DNA from: Sepiola atlantica
Taxonomy: Eukaryota; Mollusca; Cephalopoda; Sepiida; Sepiolidae
Length of the DNA stretch: 64,000 nt
Assembly (NCBI GenBank): GCA_963556195.1
Contig: OY744531.1
Span: 53,885,700-53,949,699 of the forward strand
Reading direction: 5' to 3'
Part shown: positions 11,331 to 22,539 of the stretch, one piece after another
Layout: the number at the start of each line of letters is the position of its first letter
How positions within the stretch are numbered: position 1 is the first letter of the stretch
Position numbers and translations under genes: made by a program
Notes under the pieces: model-generated
Seen by the model: only the letters and a program-made list of their open reading frames with translations
What the model was told of the DNA's origin: nothing
Databases searched by the model: none

Positions 11331-11569
11331 CAACGTTAATATGCACACGTTTAAAGACGCAGCTGTCGAAATGACTCATAACATTTTGAACGGCCTAATA
11401 GTTATATGTATACTAACAGAGAAGACCCGACGTTATCCGGGATTGTATAAGGATCACTTCTATGTACTTTTTCGTTATGCTCATAACACCATATTACTTT
11501 CTTTTCTTTTTTGCTGCCCCCTACTTCCGTTTCACCCCTTAATATATTCGGAAGAAGCTTGAAATGTTG

Positions 11570-12060
11570 GAAGACTATCTGAATTAATGTCTAATATACA
11601 TGGCTTAAATTTCAATAAAATCAGATATACGTATTTGAAGTTTTAAGGAGATTCTGTCCTCATAAGCCACTTAAACGTGAGAGAACGTTGATATTCAGCA
11701 CACAGAGATTAATGTAGAAATTCGGGACCACTTACATTGTCTTTCTCTTTGAATTTTATCCATATGATATAAATTTTATCAAAATATTGAAGTTTTAAAT
11801 GTTTAGAGGTTCAACCCTAATTGTTCCCTTAACTTAGAGGGGCAGTTAGATATTTGTGATCACTACCATTGTCTTCCACAGAAAATCCTATACATATAAT
11901 TTAAATTTCATGAAAATAGAATATATTTGGAGTTTTAAGAGGGTCATGGACTCATAAGCCCTTTGAGGGTACACTTAGAGATTCGGGATTACTTCTGTTG
12001 TCTTCCCCAGTAAATATTACATAAGTATACACTTTTAGACTTTATGCAGATATTCTAACT
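11570..12060 (+). repeat. Two to three diverged ~200-bp tandem units
   Basis: The phrases TTGAAGTTTTAAGGAG, GTCCTCATAAGCCACTT, ATTCGGGACCACTTACATTG and GTCTTTCTC recur as TTGGAGTTTTAAGAGG, GGACTCATAAGCCCTTT, ATTCGGGATTACTTCTGTTG and GTCTTCCCC. An intermediate partial unit lies between them. The array ends in a CACACA run and TTTTATATATAGTAATAAT, which could be the end of a larger element. The class is unknown. Confidence 0.55.
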
Positions 12061-12369
12061 TCCCTTGCTATATGGAGCACACAAACATCACACACACATA
12101 CACACATAGCTTGAGTTTTATATATAGTAATAATTATCAGATACACAGAGAATAAATGTTAGGAGTACCTCTTAACTGTAAAGTGATCAGAATACTTGTT
12201 TGTAGACACAGATAGAGCACTCTAGATTAACTTGTCCGAGAACCTCGGGAAAAGAACACGAGAAATAAAAACTGAGAAGAAAGCAGGAACAGGTTATTCG
12301 GTGTGACTCTTTTTACGAGATACCAACCCTTTTCTGTGTAATATAACGCTAAAAAATTGTAAATGATTC

Positions 12370-12650
12370 ATTCAAAACGAAGTTACATTTGATTTGAAGC
12401 TGCTGGAATGGATAGAGGTCGATACTTTTCCAAACAGCATTAGTAAAAGTAAATTCGTATGGTACGACTTTTGGATTCTTTTGCTGTTATTGGTTTCCTC
12501 AATCCTTTCGATATACTTACAGAAAAATACACGTGAAGGTTCCATACATTCGTAAGTTAAATCGATGCTATGAAACAGACTGAATTCGAGCTTGGAACAG
12601 CTCGGTCGTCGGTCTACGCCGTTATCCATTTCACCAAATAGAAAAAAGAA
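12370..12650 (-). repeat. tRNA-like SINE copy
   Basis: The minus strand has an A-box-like TGGATAACGGCGTAGACC and, about 30 nt later, a B-box-like AGCTCGAATTCAG. Together these resemble a tRNA-derived SINE head. The downstream part is related in style to 13040-13270 and 13800-14025. No functional tRNA cloverleaf is claimed. Confidence 0.45.
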
Positions 12651-13039
12651 AAAGACTTCGCGATCTGCAGATAATGAAAAGTGACATCGAGGGCGGGACA
12701 ATTTTTATGAACATTGAAATATACTAATTATCAAAAATCATTGTCTACCACAGCCAATCATAAACGAGCTTCTTTTATTTACCCTTAACTTTTGACGAGG
12801 GGGAACTGATTTCGTAAACGAGTGGGGTGTTGTATGCAAATTGTGTTGACGTATTTGTCTCTATTTACTTGCTCACCACGAGAGTAGAATAAAACATAGA
12901 GTCTGTTTTTAAACGTAGCCAAAATCCAGCCCCCAAAAAAGAGACCGTCTGATTCGGGATAAAAAAATTGCTTCAATCTAGAAGGATCCATCCTTCACTG
13001 CCCGAGAACAAAAAAGATGAAACAGCACCGGAACAGACA

Positions 13040-13270
13040 CCACACCCTATTCCAGCCAAAAGGCTTGTCTTTAAGCTATATAAACTATCTAATACAAACT
13101 ATTAATTAAAGACGAACTTTTATCATTTGAAGCTGGAGATGGTTCGTACCTTTTTAAACAGTATCAGTGTATATTTACACGTAACAAAGTAATAGATCCA
13201 ATGGAATTTGAACTCGGCTGGTTGACTTAAATGTGCTACATATTATCTCGAAGAACCTTTTGTGTTTCGC
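13040..13270 (-). repeat. tRNA-like SINE copy (decayed)
   Basis: The minus strand carries a B-box-like GAGTTCAAATTCC. The following sequence contains GAAGCTGGAGATGG-like motifs seen also near 12395 (on the + strand). The A box is eroded. Confidence 0.35.
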
Positions 13271-13377
13271 TTAAGGAAAATCAACTGATAGCCTGATGAG
13301 CTCCTTGCCATAAGTATATTTTCATTCTACTACTAAGCTCTGCCCATATATTGAGTACTGTTGAAGTAAATACTGAA

Positions 13378-13378
<1 letters not shown>

Positions 13379-13425
<47 letters not shown>
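13379..13425. repeat. (CA)n-(TA)n microsatellite
   Basis: CA run followed by TA run. The next stretch, 13426-13799, has no recognised gene. Confidence 0.95.
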
Positions 13426-13430
<5 letters not shown>

Positions 13431-13799
13431 TTTAATAAATGGTGCCCCCTATTAACATGGGAATCCCCCTTCTGAAACTTTTGATTCTGGTTCAGAAGCA
13501 CGCTGGGTCCAGTTGAAGACTATCAACTGCCAGAGCGAATGATCGAAATCTGCTATTGTCGTATACGGCTACAAAATCGACCGAACCATCTGCTCATGTG
13601 GTGAAAAGGTACGATGCAACACGGCCTTGTCTGACAACAACTGCTCGATCAGTGCAGCTTAAAATACCTATTAATATACGTTAATAATAATACAAGGAAC
13701 TGTGTAAAGAAATAGTAAACTCTCATGTAACCACATGCTTCAAAGACACGAAAAGAAAAAAATGATTTGAGAGTATACGTCTATAATTAATTCATTAAT

Positions 13800-14025
13800 T
13801 TCGTATGTATCAGACAGTTCTATTGTTGGCAGTAGTTTACCCGATATCTTTCTAGTAAGAATTATGTTCTAGAAAGACGGCAGATACTTACGGGAGAGAC
13901 CACATGAAGGTTACCAACATCTGAAATGAAATAGTTTCTGTGGAACGATCTAAATTCGAACTTGGTATACCCAGGTTGTCAGTCCGTGTCGTTAACCACT
14001 TAACCACCGTCACCTCTCAAGTATA
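13800..14025 (-). repeat. tRNA-like SINE copy
   Basis: The minus strand reads TGGTTAAGTGGTTAACGAC, a good A box, and after about 35 nt AAGTTCGAATTTA, a fair B box. The order and spacing match a tRNA-derived promoter. It is followed by an unrelated body with no coding capacity. Confidence 0.5.
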
Positions 14026-14105
14026 TAACATAAAACAGTAATATATATATATACGATATATGAACCTGCGTGTGAGTTATTTAATTTCGATACATCTTTG
14101 TTATT

Positions 14106-14106
<1 letters not shown>

Positions 14107-14160
<54 letters not shown>
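14107..14160. repeat. (GTA)n microsatellite
   Basis: About 18 GTA units. The following 14161-15160 holds no recognised feature. Confidence 0.95.
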
Positions 14161-15168
14161 CTAGGGGTGACGAAGGGGGGATGTGTAGTTGATTTGCAAA
14201 CTTTTCACAAAGGTTTCTTTAAGACAAAAAAAAATACATTCTCCAAAAGCTTTCTATTCAGTTGCGTTTCACAAAAGTCGAAAAGAAAACAGGTATTCAA
14301 TGTGTTTGTCTTTTAATGTGACAAGTCCGCACGGCGTCCATAGAGAATTCTGGAGTCGAGTTTAACCAAAATAAAGTTTCACTATGAAAGAACTAACATT
14401 TTTAAAAAAATTAAAAAACAAAACAAAGAAAACTATTGACATTGTTTTCCTTCGATCTATTGTCCGCATCAACATTTGTGTGTATACTACGTTTACACAC
14501 GAAGGTAAACTAGACTATTAATCCCTGGTAGGGCTATTAATGTTTTGTAATTGTTTTACATTTCTGGTTAGCTTCACTAAAATAAAATTTTCTCTTGTCA
14601 GCGATATCTTCTTTGATTGTAAGTTTATAGACAACGGTCGTCTCGGGGCAATTACGACCTAAAGGGCAGTTGTCTTGTCTCTGCAGTTACAATCAATGCT
14701 TTTTGTGATTTTTATTTTCTTGTGATGTTTACTGTGGTTTTTTTTTTACTATAATAGAGATGCAACTCTAACTTACTTTAACATTATTTTTTAGTTTATG
14801 TAGTAGCATGTGTTAGCGAAATGTTTATTTATTAGCTTCAGGAAGATATTGCCAATATTTGTTTTTACGGATGCATTTTAATTGGAAACACGTTACAACA
14901 ACCACAAGTTAAGCTTCTCAATCAACACATATAAAAATGCCACCACACCAGCTACACGTGTGTTGAAAATTAAATACACAAGTGAAAAATACTCTAATAA
15001 ATTGGGAAATTGTTAATAAAACAAAGTATGCGGTTTATCCTAGATATCAATAATTTACTATAAAAAAGCGGCGAAATCGTATTTAAATATCCATACATGC
15101 GTAAGTCCTTGCTCTGTAGTTTTTCACCGGATTAATTTTAGATACAAATAATAAAATTTAAAGAGAGA

Positions 15169-15550
<382 letters not shown>

Positions 15551-15551
<1 letters not shown>

Positions 15552-16150
15552 AGAGAGGAGTTTTCCAGGTAGACTCTCTATCACCATGATGCCATTCAAC
15601 ACAATACTCAGAATGTGTAATGCCGGATACAAATTCCCAAACTCAAAAGAAAGAATACCCCCCTAATATATTGGATGGCCTAAAGCTACTTGCAAAAGAA
15701 AAATAGAATTGAAAAAGCTGAGAAAAACGACCAGAATATTCTTTCAGAACATTCGAATGGAATTCGGAATAGAAAAGTGTGCACAACTTAAAATCAAAAG
15801 GGGAAAACTCGAAATATCAGAGAGCATGTAACTACCGTAATAGATGAGATTATGGCACGGTGAATATGATAATTATAAGTATATGGTATTTCGGGAAGCA
15901 AACAACATCAAATCAACAGAAATGAAAGAGAAGATGTTAAACGAATACATGAGAAGAACAAGAAAACTCTTAGAAACAAAATGATATAGTAGAAACCTGA
16001 TAAAAGGAATAATAACCTAGGCAGTGTTACTAGTAAGATATTCTGGGCCATTCGTTGGCTGGATGAAATGAAAACTATGAAATTAATGATCATGGATGAC
16101 AATGACTGACTCCATGTAAAATATAGAAAAGGATATTAAGGAGTGATAAG
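15551..16150 (+). pseudogene. Restriction-endonuclease-type LINE reverse transcriptase fragment
   Basis: After the trinucleotide array the + strand reads RGVFQVDSLSP, the block normally RGIFQGDSLSP. Then follow CNAGYKF, NIRMEFGIEKCAQLKIKRGK, ANNIKSTEMKEKM and YMRRTRKLLETK, and finally LIKGI and VRYSGPFVGW. These match the 3' half of RT and the thumb in the family better preserved at 22540-25010. The catalytic block after LSP is missing. Stops and frame changes are frequent. Confidence 0.72.
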
Positions 16151-17042
16151 AATAGAGAACTGGATTATGATGCTTGGTTCATTCTATTAACATTCAAAAA
16201 AGTACTATTGACGCATAACTGTCTGCTATATTCCCCTTCAGCTTGAAAACATGTTTTCTGACACCTTCAGTGTATGTGTGTGTGGGGGGTAATCAAGCTG
16301 TATTTAATTTAGCCTCCTCGACATTAACCGACTGGCTACTCTACAAAAACTGACTTGCCACTGATTTTCCTTCTTTCTTATAAAATTAAATTAATTGTAC
16401 CTCAAATAGTTTATTTGTTCACATACTTATCATATAAAGCTATGCCACAAACATTTCTTAAATTAATTTAAATTGTGTTTTATTAATCGTTTCAACAAGT
16501 CTTTCCTAAGCTAATTTCCGATGATTATATAATAAAACTTTTGAACAATTTTTAAAAATATTTTTCTAAGAAACATTTCCAACTAAGTTCTTCACTTTTA
16601 ATTTTAAAAACTAATGTTTGTTTATTTTTCACAAAAAGATTTTTTCCCAGAATTTAATTTCTAAAAAGTGTATTTCAATGTCACGATTTTATTTGTCCTA
16701 CATCATAATGCTGCATAGGGTTGAGTTAATTTTTATGACATATCAAGCAGTTTCGAGTTATTTAATGCCGAATCCAAAATTTTGGGTAATAGTTTTAATG
16801 TGTTCAAATATTTAGTCATGCTGTGATCTTATGTTTTGTATACGAATTGTTTATGTACATATATTTTGTAAATAAATAGTCTCCAAATAGAGTATGAAAG
16901 CTGGACATGTACGACTACTCCGGGTTGGAATGAATCACAGTCCGCCGGCGACCGGTGTGAATAATTCTTCTCTACACTGACGATTCCCGTAAGGATGAAA
17001 CGTAGACGTATGTAGATAAAAACATACATATATATATATATA
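16151..17042. other. No recognised feature
   Basis: AT-rich, with a small perfect palindrome GAAAACATGTTTTC at about 16246. No gene is supported. Confidence 0.5.
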
Positions 17043-17174
17043 CATTTACTGACATGTTTCAGTTCTAGCTGGAAACCAACTGAACTTCTTCATGCCACTA
17101 TTTCACTAGGTTTCAAATTATGACATGAGGAAGTCAGTTGGTTTCCAGTTAGAACTGAAACATGTCGGCAAATG
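17043..17174. repeat. Inverted repeat of ~51 nt arms, Penelope-terminal-repeat-like
   Basis: The left arm 17043-17094 and right arm 17124-17174 are reverse complements with a handful of differences; both contain the GAAACATGTC phrase on the relevant strand. The arms carry hammerhead-like elements (see 17125-17166). Inverted or tandem terminal repeats with such motifs are known for Penelope-like elements. No RT lies next to this one. Confidence 0.6.
17125..17166 (+). ncRNA. Hammerhead-ribozyme-like core (degenerate)
   Basis: ATGAGGA stands where CTGANGA is expected (first C changed). A region able to pair AGTT with AACT follows, then GAAA, then CATGTC, whose GTC could be the cleavage triplet. 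The opposite arm holds the matching minus-strand version, ATGAAGA...GAAACATGTC. The missing C argues against activity. Confidence 0.4.
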
Positions 17175-17351
17175 TGTAACCAAAAATGTTAGTATGAATA
17201 AAAAGTTTTTTACAAAATAAATATATTGCTCTATTCATTATGGATCACTTTTATATAAACACACTTAGGATCCACTGGCTTATACCCTGTGCACTTGAAC
17301 TTACCTGAATTATTATAAATTTACATATTGATAGAGAGAACGAGAAGGGCA

Positions 17352-17353
<2 letters not shown>

Positions 17354-17391
<38 letters not shown>
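17354..17391. repeat. (GA)n microsatellite
   Basis: GA run. The neighbouring 17175-17738 has no other feature apart from a (TA) run at 17680-17702. Confidence 0.95.
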
Positions 17392-17394
<3 letters not shown>

Positions 17395-17814
17395 ATATTA
17401 AGTCTATACGACATGATAGTATATTATACTCCTTCTTCACATATGTACAAGTTAATAGAGAAAATGTTTCACACTGGAAATAATATTACGTAACTATGTG
17501 TTTATTTATGTAGATCTAATTTATTTTATCCTCCCACTGAGAAAAACGAATAATAGCGGGTTATCAAATCTCCCAACCACATACACACTGCGCTGATTAA
17601 TTCGAGTAAATAAACGGAGAATATATTTCTCTCTATCCCCTCCCTCCCTCTCGCTCTCCACAGATATATGCGTAGGCTATATATATATATATATATATAT
17701 ATAAGGAAATTTACAACATCTTTGAGGCACAAATATATTTAAGTGAAATATTTTGAAAATCAACACAACGTACAATTTAAATGAAAACATCATTTATTTA
17801 ATTTTTTTACAAGC

Positions 17815-17839
17815 TTTCGTTGTAGAACAACTTTGTCAG
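17815..17839 (-). ncRNA. Hammerhead-like core, left arm
   Basis: The minus strand reads CTGACAA, then A, a stem GTTGT/ACAAC with loop TCT, then GAAA. The only core change is G8 to A within CTGANGA. The stem is perfect. Confidence 0.5.
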
Positions 17840-18206
17840 GCGAGACTGTCTTATAGTTTTTTTCTTTTCTTCTCCCTCATGTTGATGGTATTAATCCCGA
17901 GGGGTCGAATCACGATAGAATCAGAAAGGCACGTCATGTTCTAAAAGACGTTAGAATAAGTATAGTCCTGTCGATGTTATACGCAGATTGGCGCTTTTTA
18001 AGTAAGGAAATTGACAACATCTTTGAGGCAAGCATGAAAATATATTTAAGTGAAATATTTTGAAAATCAACCGGACTATACTTATTCTTAACGTCTTTTA
18101 GAACTTGACGTGTCTTTCTGCTTCTATCGTGATTCGACCACTCGGAGTTAATACCATCAAAATGAGGAAGAAGAAAAGAAGAAAAACAACTATAAGACAC
18201 TCTCGC

Positions 18207-18231
18207 CTGACAAAGTTGTTCTACAACGAAA
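18207..18231 (+). ncRNA. Hammerhead-like core, right arm
   Basis: Mirror partner of 17815-17839: CTGACAA, stem GTTGT/ACAAC with loop TCT, GAAA. Both arms share the G8-to-A change, so it was probably present before the inverted pair formed. Confidence 0.5.
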
Positions 18232-18480
18232 ACTTGCAAAAAAAATTAAATAAATGAATGTTTCATTTAAATTGCACGTTGTGTTGATTTCCAAAATATT
18301 TCACTTAATAATATAGTGAAATGGTTTAAGCTCAATATACGAGATAGAGCAATTATAAAGGTAGAAGAAATAAGCGTGATAAACATGTACGAATGTCCAG
18401 ATTTATTTCAAACTTAGATTGTTCAATGCAATTATTTTTTAATAAACTAATGTTTATTGTTCTTACCTTAAACCAAGGCT

Positions 18481-18507
18481 TTTCAAAGATCGAAATCTTA
18501 TCATCAG
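18481..18507 (-). ncRNA. Hammerhead-like core with intact CTGATGA and GAAA
   Basis: The minus strand reads CTGATGA, T, then AAGAT-TTCG-ATCTT (5-bp stem closed by a UUCG-type loop), T, then GAAA. Both catalytic boxes are canonical, but the base pair next to the core is T-T rather than G-C. The following AAAGCCTTGG... context resembles Penelope terminal repeats. Stems I and III were not resolved. Confidence 0.5.
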
Positions 18508-18915
18508 AGGAGATATACAGATAGATAAGTTGGCAACCAACAATATATAATATTACGTATGAAACAAGAGAGTAACAATATTTTAAATATTTGAAAATGC
18601 TTAACGTAAATACAATTTTTCCTTCGACGTTAATTTAAATTGTAAACGTTCTTCTGCAACTACACTGGTTTGTTGTGTTGACCTTCTTCTACGGCGTTCG
18701 CGGATTTGGTTTTAATTCTCTTCTTTTCTACAGCTTTTTGTTCATTCCTTTCTGTCACTTGAAAATGATTCGACGAAGAATAGTAACTGTTCGTGATACT
18801 TATGGAATATTCATTAATTTTCTTATTATTTTGGCATAAAAAGATTATTAGGAAACTCGAAAATATAAAAAGTCATAATCAAGCAGCAGAATTCTGTTAT
18901 GTTCAACAATGTTTT

Positions 18916-18918
<3 letters not shown>

Positions 18919-18969
<51 letters not shown>
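18919..18969. repeat. (TA)n array
   Basis: Pure TA run. Confidence 0.95.
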
Positions 18970-18973
<4 letters not shown>

Positions 18974-19131
18974 CTATTTAAATTCTAATGACCAAAATTA
19001 AGTCTTTACTCGTATCATTTATTTTTTGCAATGGCAGAATTGACGATGGTCTTACAATTGTTTCGTAACGTGCAATATGCTATTATTAAACGTAATTACA
19101 CATTACACGCTTATCTTCAAAGCACACTGTA

Positions 19132-19132
<1 letters not shown>

Positions 19133-19203
<71 letters not shown>
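19133..19203. repeat. (CA)n-(TA)n array
   Basis: Short CA run and then a long TA run. The next stretch, 19204-20054, shows no gene. Confidence 0.95.
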
Positions 19204-19206
<3 letters not shown>

Positions 19207-20054
19207 AGAGTTCTAGTCTTAACACAAATAACACAACTCGATTTTCAAAACTAATGAATATCTGCTCCGAAGAGTTACTTTGTTAGTATTGGGTACACGG
19301 ATACTAGAACCGCGTTTTCTGTTTTTAAAAGAAATGGGCCGTGCTTTTATCTAGTGGCGAATCCAATCTTAGCTAACTTCCAAATTGGTTCGTACTTTGC
19401 GTGGATTTCGTTTCATAGTTTTTTATCAAGTGATTCTGACGTTTTATATACAAAGAGCCTGTGTTGTTTAATTTGTTTGTTTATTTTTAATTTTATTTTC
19501 ATACTTTATCAACTAGTCTCTCCGTTCTCGGTATATACACTTTAAAAGTCACTGTTTTTTTACTACTTGCAATTCATATGTAGTTAACCTGTTACGAATG
19601 ATGCGGTCCGATCAGATGTCCTCGTGGCTTTGTATATCACGCTCGTTATTTATCCGGTTTCTTAACTTGGCAACATAAGTCAAAACCAGTGACAGTTGTG
19701 TTCTATCAATAAGACAGTGAACAAAGTAACTGGCGAGTAAGTTAAAAATTATATATGATAGTTTGTAAGTGAGAATTTATTACAACACGATGATAGTCGA
19801 GAGTAACAGTATAATAGTTGGACAGATATAAAGGTTATTGGCACAGGGAAACAGGGAATTTTAGAAATAATGATGAATTAATACAAATACCTTTCGTACA
19901 TTCTTTTTCAAAATATAGACAAAAGATAGATAACAGAGCACAAGTCTAAGACTAAACGTCGGTTTGCAAATTAAATACTACCACCTTTGTTATGAGTGCT
20001 AATGTCAGCGTATATATTAAACCATTGTAAATAAGAACGAAAGCATTGAACAAC

Positions 20055-20500
20055 AATACAAAACGAGTTGATGGGATACTGTTGTCACATCTGGGGATGC
20101 CGTTGAGAACACTCTTCCCTGTCTTGACAAAGTTCAAAATCGACTTCGTAATCTAGTGGGAGATAATCTTTTCTGTTCTCTACACCCCCTTTCTCACAGA
20201 GGAGACGTTGCTAGTCTTTCTCTACTCTACCGTTTTTCCATGGAAAGTGCTCGTCTGAGCTCCAATCCCTTGTTCCTTGCTGTAACATATTCGCAGCAAT
20301 AACCTGTCTTGTTATCACCACTGCAAAGAACTTTCCTTTCTACTCCTGTGTGCCTAACATCAAATGGAATTTCCGTGAACAGAGTTTATTTCCAAGAACT
20401 TCCTATCTGTGGAACACATTGCCACAAGATTGCTTCTCTGAGGTTTATAATAGAGTCATTTTAAAATCCAATGCCAATAAACACTTGTCATAAACCGTCC
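20055..20500 (+). pseudogene. APE-type LINE C-terminal tail
   Basis: Across several frames the + strand reads MGYCCHIWGCR, then a stretch matching LSHRRDVASLSLLYRF, and finally LFPRTSYLWNTLPQDCF followed by ANKHLS and a stop near 20493. This is the same post-RT module as at 10680 and 41600. It is 5'-truncated and frameshifted. Confidence 0.7.
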
Positions 20501-20714
20501 TCACCAGTCATCAAATGTTATTCATTTCATTCATTATTTTCAACCCTCTCATAATATTCTTCATCATTCAACTGACAATATATCTATCTATTTATCCTTA
20601 TTCTCTAGTGGATTTTAATCTTGATTAGTGCTGACTCATTAGTAATAATTTTTAAGTTTAAATATAGGTTCCTATTTACTTACTTCCCATGAGGACAGTG
20701 TCATCCAAGAATGG

Positions 20715-20880
20715 ACACTCTGGATTGGGACAAACATTCAAATTGCCACAGTCTAGTAGGATTTCTCTTTAACTGAGCGAGGACAGAACAGATTCAGTTC
20801 AGTATCGGAAAAGATATCACAGTTTGCTCTTGGCTAAAAGGCCAAGGGTTAGTTTGTTCAAGAGAGAATAAATAGAAATT
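20715..20880 (+). repeat. Dispersed repeat copy related to 6262-6345
   Basis: CACTCTGGATTGGGACAAAC, an AAATTGCCACAG phrase and TAACTGAGCGAGGACAG align with the earlier copy. It ends near a small hairpin, TTGGCTAAAAGGCCAA. Confidence 0.4.
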
Positions 20881-21239
20881 ATGATTCTAAAATAACTAAT
20901 AGGAAATAATTGTTGTTAATTATACCTTAGTAAAAATCTTACTCATTTTAATCTCCATGGCTATAGAGATGTATTTGTTCGCTAACCACTACGACATGGC
21001 GAAACATTGTCAATAAGTTGTTTTTTTTTAAGTATCGGGAGGATGTAGAGAGGGAGGTGGGGTTTTGAGTAGAAGTCAGAGTCGTGCGAAAACGAGGCAA
21101 GAAAATGTCTGCGAGTGTTAACATGTTGAATGGATGAAAAATCAAGAAGGATTAAAAACAAATAACGAATTGAGTAAAATAAAATAAAGTAAAATATAAA
21201 ATAAAATATAAAATAAAAATATAAAATAAAAATATTCTT

Positions 21240-21990
21240 ACGGTGCGTCCATTTAATCTACGCGTTTAGCGATGAAAATCTTATATCATACTTAAGCGTC
21301 GCAGTCCAAAGAAAATAGTATTTCATACTTAAGCGTGACCGACCAAAGCAAATATTATTTCATATTCAAGCGTGACAGACCAAAGAAAATATTATTTCAT
21401 ATTCAAGCGTGACAGACCAAAGAAAATATTATTTAATATTTAAGCGTGATAGACCAAAGAAAATATTATTTTATACTTAAACGTGATAAACCAAAGAAAA
21501 TGCTATTTAAAACCTAAGCGTCGCAGAACAACGAAAATCGTATTTCTAAATTAAGTGTGACAGACAATAAGAATAGTATTTAAAACTTAAGCATGACAGA
21601 TCAACGAAAATGCTATTTCCAAATAAAGTGTGACCGGCCAAAGAGAATGATATTTTTAACTTACACGTGACAGACCCAAATAGAAATTCAAAATTAGGTG
21701 CGACAGATTAAAAAAATGATATTTTAAACCTAAGTGTGACAGATAAATGTTGGTGGTGGTGTGTACGCCATGTCAAACATCGTCGGGTCATATTATGGCG
21801 AAATCGTTCCTATTTTTTATATACGATTGATTTTTTGGTTGATTTTTTACGAGATTTTTATTACGTGCAGAATGTGGTATTCCCAAATTGTTATCGATTT
21901 AGTACTGGCAAGGTCCGACGTCGCTTAACTTTCATTAAGTTAGGGAAAACAGTATATCAACTTGCTTATAGCTGTATGTGACAGATCAAT
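21240..21990 (-). repeat. ~40-bp satellite array with terminal unit
   Basis: About twelve units of the form CTTAAGCGTGACAGACCAAA followed by GAAAATATTATTT repeat with drift. Read on the minus strand, this is the same family as the array at 37120-38850. At 21240-21275 a non-repeat end, TGCGTCCATTTAATC with TTTAGCGATGAAAATC, matches the end at about 38810-38860. The array is interrupted from about 21745 by unrelated sequence. Confidence 0.85.
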
Positions 21991-22178
21991 GGCAATCTAT
22001 TATTATACTATGTGAATTAATCAATAACTGTTTCCCCAAAGCGTTTTCCTATTTATGCTATTAAAGCACAAAATCCATGCTAAAAGTATACCATAATTTT
22101 GGGATTGAGTTATGTTTAAAAAAAAGTTTCAATTGTTCTAATTAGCCGTAATTGATAATGAACTGAACAAGTAACCCA

Positions 22179-22260
22179 TCTCTCTCTCTCTCTCTCTCCC
22201 ACTCTCTCTCTCTCACACTCTCTCTCTCTCTCACACTCTCTCTCTCTCTCTCTCTCTCTC
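22179..22260. repeat. (CT)n microsatellite
   Basis: CT run with CA interruptions. Confidence 0.95.
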
Positions 22261-22376
22261 AGCTATATATGTTTTTCTAGCTCTCTCTCACTCAGTATTG
22301 ATTCCGATACTATCTAACATTTCTTACTATCTTTGTGAGAACTTAAAGAAAGAGTCACTCACTTTTCGCAGCGTTG

Positions 22377-22435
22377 CCATCTAATTTATATACGTGTGTC
22401 TGTACACAACACAAACACATATGTAAATTAGATGG
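22377..22435. repeat. Imperfect hairpin
   Basis: CCATCTAATTTA and TAAATTAGATGG form 12 perfect pairs, with weaker pairing continuing inward. The class is unknown. Confidence 0.6.
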
Positions 22436-22539
22436 GAAAATAATAAGTCTTTTTACTTCTAAATAAGTATAATGAATGATGATAATACTTCTATATAATA
22501 ATAACAACAACAGAAATAATAATTAAAAAACGACGCGAA

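Larger units (their letters stand above)
17739..18307. repeat. Large inverted repeat (~235-bp arms), Penelope-like terminal repeats
   Basis: The left arm (about 17739-17976) and right arm (about 18068-18307) are near reverse complements, with roughly 90 bp between them. The left flank phrase AACATCTTTGAGGCA at about 17715 recurs directly at 18017. Each arm contains a hammerhead-like core. I infer head-to-head terminal repeats of a Penelope-like element with the coding part lost. Confidence 0.65.

Noticed and set aside
13935..14015. Functional tRNA gene
   Set aside because: A and B boxes are present on the minus strand, but acceptor and anticodon stems do not pair convincingly. It was annotated as SINE-like instead.
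14631..14683. Imperfect hairpin GACAACGGTCGT / ACGACC...GTTGTC
   Set aside because: Pairing is broken by an extra nine bases in one arm, and no repeat partner or flanking duplication was seen.
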